From: Bacillota bacterium
Lineage (GTDB): Bacteria; Bacillota; GCA-003054495; Carboxydocellales; JAJZTU01
Length of the DNA: 10,300 bases
Direction of reading: 5' to 3'
Assembly: GCA_021848765.1 (NCBI GenBank)
Contig: JAJZTU010000015.1
Coordinates: 1-10,300, forward strand
The translations under genes and the position numbers were made by a program. Below the pieces are notes generated by a model, which was not told the DNA's origin, did no database searches, and was given only the letters and a program-made list of their open reading frames with translations. Positions 7,666-10,300 of this stretch are shown here, piece by piece (the first letter of the stretch is position 1; every line of letters begins with the position of its first letter).

Positions 7666-7869
7666 ATGGCAATCGAGAAGAGCACCGATGGGGCAAGTTT
7701 GGCCGCGGTAATTGACCGGATTCTTGAAAAAGGCGTAGTTATCGATGCTTATGTTCGGGTTTCCCTGGTAGGTATCGAATTGCTGGCCGTGGAAGCTCGG
7801 GTTGTGGTGGCCAGTGTTGAGACTTGGCTTAAGTATGCCAGCGCTGTTGGCCTGACCAAAATTGCCTAG
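7666..7869 (+). CDS. gvpA: Gas vesicle major structural protein GvpA
   Basis: GvpA is the small hydrophobic protein whose polymerised ribs form the gas-permeable, water-excluding wall of gas vesicles. The 67-residue sequence is a near-textbook member of the family: SLAAVIDRILEKGVVIDAYV (11-30), RVSLVGIELLAVEARVVVAS (31-50) and VETWLKYASAVGL (51-63). The family architecture is helix-strand-strand-helix. The C-terminus stops shortly after VGL, without the Ala/Pro-rich tail of some homologues. The ATG at 7666 is fixed by AAGGAGGG at 7651-7658 and by homology. An upstream in-frame GTG (7513) would add 51 unrelated residues. Downstream hairpins (7893-7925 and 8027-8050) could keep gvpA transcript in excess. 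Confidence 0.98.
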   Translation: MAIEKSTDGASLAAVIDRILEKGVVIDAYVRVSLVGIELLAVEARVVVASVETWLKYASAVGLTKIA

Positions 7870-7892
7870 ACCGAATCCGGGAGGACTGTGTT

Positions 7893-7925
7893 AGGGACAT
7901 ACCAATAGTTTTTAGGTGTGTCCCT
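7893..7925 (+). repeat. Stem-loop downstream of gvpA
   Basis: An 11-bp stem pairs AGGGACATACC (7893-7903) with GGTGTGTCCCT (7915-7925), with one G-U wobble, around an 11-base loop containing TTTTT. No T tract follows the 3' arm, so it is not a standard terminator. It lies 24 bases after the gvpA stop, where it could protect or define the 3' end of a short gvpA mRNA. An alternative is a dispersed palindromic (REP-like) repeat of the genome. Confidence 0.7.
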
Positions 7926-8020
7926 CCGCACCCCCCTATATGTGCTTAGGCAAACCAATTAAAGCTGATTCAAAAGGCAGGTTCTAAACTGATAAGTACG
8001 TAGTGAACTTGGCGTGAGAG

Positions 8021-8058
8021 AAGTTGTGGACTGGGAAATGTCCCGGACCAGGCTTTTT
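8021..8058 (+). terminator. Terminator-like hairpin (possible attenuator) between gvpA and next gene
   Basis: TGGACTGGGA (8027-8036) pairs with TCCCGGACCA (8041-8050) around the tetraloop AATG, with one A-A mismatch and one G-U pair. AAG (8021-8023) may extend it by pairing with CTT (8053-8055). A run of five Ts (8054-8058) follows three bases after the core stem. It ends 28 bases before the next start codon and would give partial termination after gvpA. It is weaker than the nuo terminator because of the mismatch and short T run. Confidence 0.45.
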
Positions 8059-8086
8059 CATGTGCAACCTAAGGGGGAGTTTACCC

Positions 8087-8374
8087 ATGTCCGAGGTTGA
8101 TGATTTTAAGCGCTTTTGCCAGTGGCTCATCGATAACCAAAAAGAGCGGATTGACTTTCTTAAGAAGTTAAAACAGGAAGTCGAGGATCTGCTTAAGCAG
8201 TACAAAGAGGAAAGAGAGCGAATGGTTGCCCTGTTAGAAGAGTTCTTATTCATTGTACGGACTGAAAGGGAGAAAGAAGTAAAACAGTTCCTGACCGAGC
8301 AGCAGGCTATCAGAGCAGAAATTCATAATATTTGGGTAGAAACCATGAAGATTTTAGAGTCTCATAAGGACTAA
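8087..8374 (+). CDS. Small charged helical protein in the gvpC position; candidate GvpC-like protein
   Basis: I do not recognise this 95-residue protein by a firm family signature. It is very rich in Lys, Glu, Arg and Gln, has no membrane segment or signal peptide, and is predicted by eye to be almost wholly alpha-helical (coiled coil about 15-90). It sits between gvpA and gvpO/gvpN. GvpC, the helical protein that binds and stiffens the outside of the vesicle, sits next to gvpA in cyanobacteria (A-C-N) and haloarchaea (A-C-N-O). Two segments, F53-L54 with R61 and F68-L69 with R76 (FLTEQQAIR), share the F-L-x6-R spacing of cyanobacterial GvpC repeats (FLSETAQAR type). The 33-residue periodicity is not present. 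The ATG at 8087 is preceded by AAGGGGGAG (8071-8079). A TTG start at 8024 would run through the upstream hairpin and is unlikely. GvpC-like function is an inference. Confidence 0.85.
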   Translation: MSEVDDFKRFCQWLIDNQKERIDFLKKLKQEVEDLLKQYKEERERMVALLEEFLFIVRTEREKEVKQFLTEQQAIRAEIHNIWVETMKILESHKD

Positions 8375-8378
8375 GGGT

Positions 8379-8438
8379 TATGGAAAGCGGCCAGCTTTTA
8401 GTCATCCTCCCGGAAACTAAAACTTGGCCCTTTCCATA
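8379..8438 (+). repeat. Long intergenic stem-loop before gvpO with anti-Shine-Dalgarno loop
   Basis: The arms 8379-8402 and 8416-8438 form about 22 base pairs with one bulged C (8388), one G-U pair and one C-C mismatch. The outer part is TATGGAAAG/CTTTCCATA and the inner part is TTTTAGT/ACTAAAA. The stem begins 5 bases after the preceding stop codon. No T tract follows, so it is not an intrinsic terminator. The 13-base loop contains CCTCCCG (8406-8412), the exact complement of CGGGAGG (8455-8461), the ribosome binding site of gvpO. That could allow a pseudoknot or alternative fold that blocks translation initiation. Confidence 0.8.
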
Positions 8439-8468
8439 TTGCTTAACGAGTAGACGGGAGGGAAATTC

Positions 8469-8729
8469 ATGAAAATAAGCGCCGTTGTGACTACGGTGAA
8501 CAAATTCTTTACAGAGGAGCTAAAGCGGCCCGGGGAAGTAATCAGCGTCAGCAAAACAGAAAACGGTTGGAAGGTTTTGATAGAAGTTATTGAAGAAGAC
8601 GAATATATGCGTGTGCGGGCCAAGGATGACCTGCTGGCAACCTATGAAGTAGAATTGGACGACAATTTAGAGATCCTGGGTTTCGGGCGGGTTGGTCTCC
8701 GGGAACGGGATGAAATACCTGCCTCTTGA
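8469..8729 (+). CDS. gvpO: Gas vesicle protein GvpO
   Basis: GvpO is an accessory protein of gas-vesicle clusters in actinobacteria, haloarchaea and some other bacteria; its exact role in formation is not settled. The 86-residue sequence shows the family pattern: an N-terminal amphipathic helix (about 1-20), then GEVISVSKTENGWKVLIEVIE (22-42) in which the GW is conserved, then DDLLATYEVELDDNLEILGF (53-72) matching the 'D-x-L-x-x-YEVELD-x-x-G-x-L-x-x-Y/F' signature, and a short RER-rich tail. It is soluble, with no membrane helix. The ATG at 8469 has CGGGAGGG (8455-8462) seven bases upstream. That site is complementary to the loop of the hairpin at 8379-8438. The stop is 59 bases before the chosen gvpN start. 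Confidence 0.92.
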   Translation: MKISAVVTTVNKFFTEELKRPGEVISVSKTENGWKVLIEVIEEDEYMRVRAKDDLLATYEVELDDNLEILGFGRVGLRERDEIPAS

Positions 8730-8788
8730 ATCTAGTGCGGCTTGTCAGAGCTACAGAAGGTAGCATGGGAACTACAAGGAGGGAGACT

Positions 8789-9703
8789 GTGGAAAAGGAG
8801 CTGACAGGAGTGTTTGAACTACCGGATGGTAGTAGGTTTGTGGAAACAGAATATGTCAAAAGCATTATCCGGAGAGCTCTGGGTTATCTCCAGGCGGGGT
8901 TTCCGGTCCATCTATCCGGACCCTCCGGGACAGGAAAGACCAGTTTGGCCATGCATCTTGCCAGAATGCTTGGTCGTCAGGTGATCCTCCTCCATGGGGA
9001 CGATGAGTTTTCCAGCTCAGATTTAATTGGCGGTAACTATGGATTTAAGAAAAGGCGGTTAATTGATAACTATGTCAGTAACGTCCATAGACTGGAAGAA
9101 AGTTGGGAAAAACAGTGGTCTGACGGACGGATAACCAGGGCCTGCAGGGAGGGTATGACCCTGATCTATGATGAGTTCACCCGGTCCCGGCCTGAGGCCA
9201 ATAATGAACTCTTATCCATTCTGGAAGAGAAAATCCTGGATCTCCCTAAGTATCTTCAGGCTAAGCAGTACTTAAAGGTGCACCCTGATTTCTCGGCTAT
9301 ATTTACCAGCAATCCTGAAGAATATGCCGGAGTGTATAAAACTCAAGACGCACTAAGGGATAGAATGATTACCATCGAATTGGAACCTTATGACCTGGAT
9401 ACTGAGATAGCCATCACGGCCTTAAAGTCCGGTTTAGTGTCAGAAGAAGCTGTAAAGGTGGTACGACTGGTGCGGGGCATCCGGGAGCTAGCCAGCAATC
9501 CCTATAGTCCCAGTATCCGCAGTTGCATAATGATTGCTAAAGTGGTTGGCTTGGGTAGCGGACAGGTGGACGGGGAGAATGCTTTTTTCCGGCAAACCTG
9601 CCTTGATATTCTGGCATCCCAAACCCGTCATCTTCTCAAGAAAACAGTAGGCAATGGACAGATCAAAGGAGTGCTTGAAAAGCAGATTGCCAAATACTGC
9701 TAA
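8789..9703 (+). CDS. gvpN: Gas vesicle AAA+ ATPase GvpN
   Basis: GvpN is a MoxR-like AAA+ ATPase needed for efficient growth of gas vesicles from the initial bicones. With the GTG start at 8789 it has 304 residues: Walker A GPSGTGKT (44-51), a GvpN-typical LLHGDDEFSSSDLIG segment (67-81), Walker B LIYDEFTRSRPEANN (125-139; D128, E129), sensor-1-like FTSNPEEYAGVY (172-183) and arginine-finger-type DALRDR (187-192). The start is chosen because AAGGAGGGA (8776-8784) lies six bases before the GTG. An ATG at 8765 with a weaker AGAAGG (8755-8760 region) would add eight residues, and a TTG at 8726 would overlap the gvpO stop. The C-terminal third is the helical lid domain. Family identity is secure; only the start is uncertain. 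Confidence 0.95.
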   Translation: MEKELTGVFELPDGSRFVETEYVKSIIRRALGYLQAGFPVHLSGPSGTGKTSLAMHLARMLGRQVILLHGDDEFSSSDLIGGNYGFKKRRLIDNYVSNVHRLEESWEKQWSDGRITRACREGMTLIYDEFTRSRPEANNELLSILEEKILDLPKYLQAKQYLKVHPDFSAIFTSNPEEYAGVYKTQDALRDRMITIELEPYDLDTEIAITALKSGLVSEEAVKVVRLVRGIRELASNPYSPSIRSCIMIAKVVGLGSGQVDGENAFFRQTCLDILASQTRHLLKKTVGNGQIKGVLEKQIAKYC

Positions 9704-9724
9704 CTGGGCTTAAGGAGGTAGGAT

Positions 9725-9967
9725 ATGCTGGACCAAAACTACAAAGCGCCTCCCCATCCTTCTCAACCGGCCAGGGTTCGGTCGGTTTTTTTTGAACTGT
9801 TTCTACTGGCCAAAGAAAAGGAACGGCTGGAGGCGGAAAAAATTACGTGGCAGACCAGAATAGGTCAAATAAATGGCCGGCTGAAGGTGATAAACAGCAA
9901 GCTTGCCGCATTGGAGCCACAAGTACGCAGTCAACTTGGCGGGATGGGCAGTCCTGAAACTTACTAA
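9725..9967 (+). CDS. Small coiled-coil protein of the gvp cluster, unrecognised
   Basis: This 80-residue frame has no family I can name. A polar N-terminus with prolines (about 1-17) is followed by a hydrophobic patch VFFELFLLAK (21-30), then a regular charged helix to about residue 70 (KEKERLEAEK, INGRLKVINSKLAALEPQV) with Leu/Ile at heptad-like spacing, and a Gly-rich tail. It lacks the signatures of GvpA/J/S, GvpF/L, GvpG, GvpK and GvpO. The ribosome binding site AAGGAGGT (9712-9719) is ideal, five bases before the ATG. It lies 21 bases after gvpN and 23 before the next gene, so it is surely part of the operon. A structural or scaffold role in vesicle formation is a guess from context only. 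Confidence 0.82.
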   Translation: MLDQNYKAPPHPSQPARVRSVFFELFLLAKEKERLEAEKITWQTRIGQINGRLKVINSKLAALEPQVRSQLGGMGSPETY

Positions 9968-9990
9968 CTGCCGGAGGAGGCGAATATACA

Positions 9991-10300
9991 GTGAGTTCTG
10001 GCAAAGATGACGGGACGGAATTTAAAGGTCTGAATTTTGGCCTGGGAGGTCTGCTCAAGGGACTTGGGGATTTAATTGACCTTGTTCACAATATGGCAGA
10101 GGAAGGGAAAGACACTTATACCAAGAGCGGAGACATTTTAGGCAACCATAATGGCCGGGGTGTTCAAGGCAGGTATGGGATAACTGTTCGCCTGGGGGCG
10201 GGGGGAGACGTAAAGCTCGATAAATTCGGTAACCTTAACTTACGGGAGGAAGGGTCTAACTGGGACAGCGTCCTGGAACCGGTTGTGGACATCTATGATG
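9991..10300 (+). CDS. gvpH: GvpH/Hsp20-like gas vesicle protein, N-terminal part (runs off window)
   Basis: An open frame of 103 codons continues past the window edge. The start is GTG at 9991 behind GGAGGAGG (9973-9980). The N-terminal LNFGLGGLLKGLGDLIDLVHNMAEEG (about 15-40) and the later RGVQGRYGITVRLGAGGDVKLDKFGNLNL (about 56-84) match the arrangement I know from Hsp20-type proteins of gas-vesicle clusters (GvpH-like). The last visible residues, EPVVDIYD, are the usual entry to the alpha-crystallin domain, which would lie downstream. Such small heat-shock-like proteins are thought to chaperone other Gvp proteins during assembly. The symbol is tentative because only the N-terminal third or half can be seen. 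Confidence 0.8.
   Translation, partial: MSSGKDDGTEFKGLNFGLGGLLKGLGDLIDLVHNMAEEGKDTYTKSGDILGNHNGRGVQGRYGITVRLGAGGDVKLDKFGNLNLREEGSNWDSVLEPVVDIYD

Noticed and set aside
7888..7908. Six-codon GTG frame after gvpA with a nearby GGGAGG
   Set aside because: The spacing to GTG is only 3 bases and the frame runs into the 7893-7925 stem; nothing supports translation.
8024..8086. N-terminal extension of the gene at 8087 from a TTG
   Set aside because: It has no ribosome binding site and would read through the terminator-like hairpin, while AAGGGGGAG at 8071-8079 clearly serves the ATG at 8087.
8379..8438. Reading the long hairpin before gvpO as an intrinsic terminator
   Set aside because: No T tract follows the 3' arm (next bases TTGCTTAACG) and the stem contains a bulge and a mismatch; a read-through or regulatory role fits better.

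Overview
The window most likely comes from a Gram-positive anaerobe of the Firmicutes/Bacillota, perhaps the Desulfotomaculum/Peptococcaceae group. The evidence is strong AGGAGG-type ribosome binding sites, a complex I operon in which nuoD is followed directly by nuoH, and a gas-vesicle cluster containing gvpO, gvpN and an Hsp20/GvpH-type gene. The taxonomic call is an inference from gene style only. All recognisable genes lie on the + strand.

Bases 1-7380 hold the distal part of a nuo operon (proton-translocating quinone oxidoreductase, complex I): the last codons of nuoD, then nuoH, I, J, K, L, M and N, tightly packed with ATGA or near-abutting junctions. Together they encode the membrane arm (H, J, K, L, M, N) and the ferredoxin-like NuoI that passes electrons to the quinone site formed with NuoB, NuoD and NuoH. 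The NADH-module genes nuoE, nuoF and nuoG, which sit between D and H in the E. coli order, are absent from that position, so this looks like the 11-subunit type with a donor other than NADH or a donor module encoded elsewhere. NuoM lacks the lysine that its paralogues NuoL and NuoN keep in the broken-helix TM7 motif. A clear intrinsic terminator at 7407-7445 closes the operon.

From 7446 to the end is the start of a gas-vesicle (gvp) operon. It has a 220-base leader rich in inverted repeats, then gvpA (major shell protein), a small charged helical protein in the place where gvpC sits in haloarchaea and cyanobacteria, gvpO, gvpN (AAA+ ATPase), an unrecognised small coiled-coil protein, and the first part of a GvpH/Hsp20-like gene that runs off the window. 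The assembly genes gvpF/L, G, J, K and S are not in view and are expected downstream.

The most interesting non-coding signals are in the gvp operon. The gvpA-to-next-gene gap contains an 11-bp stem-loop and then a terminator-like hairpin with a U tract, which would suit strong expression of gvpA relative to the other genes. Between the gvpC-position gene and gvpO lies a long (about 22 bp) stem-loop whose apical loop is perfectly complementary over 7 bases to the gvpO ribosome binding site. This is a candidate translational switch.
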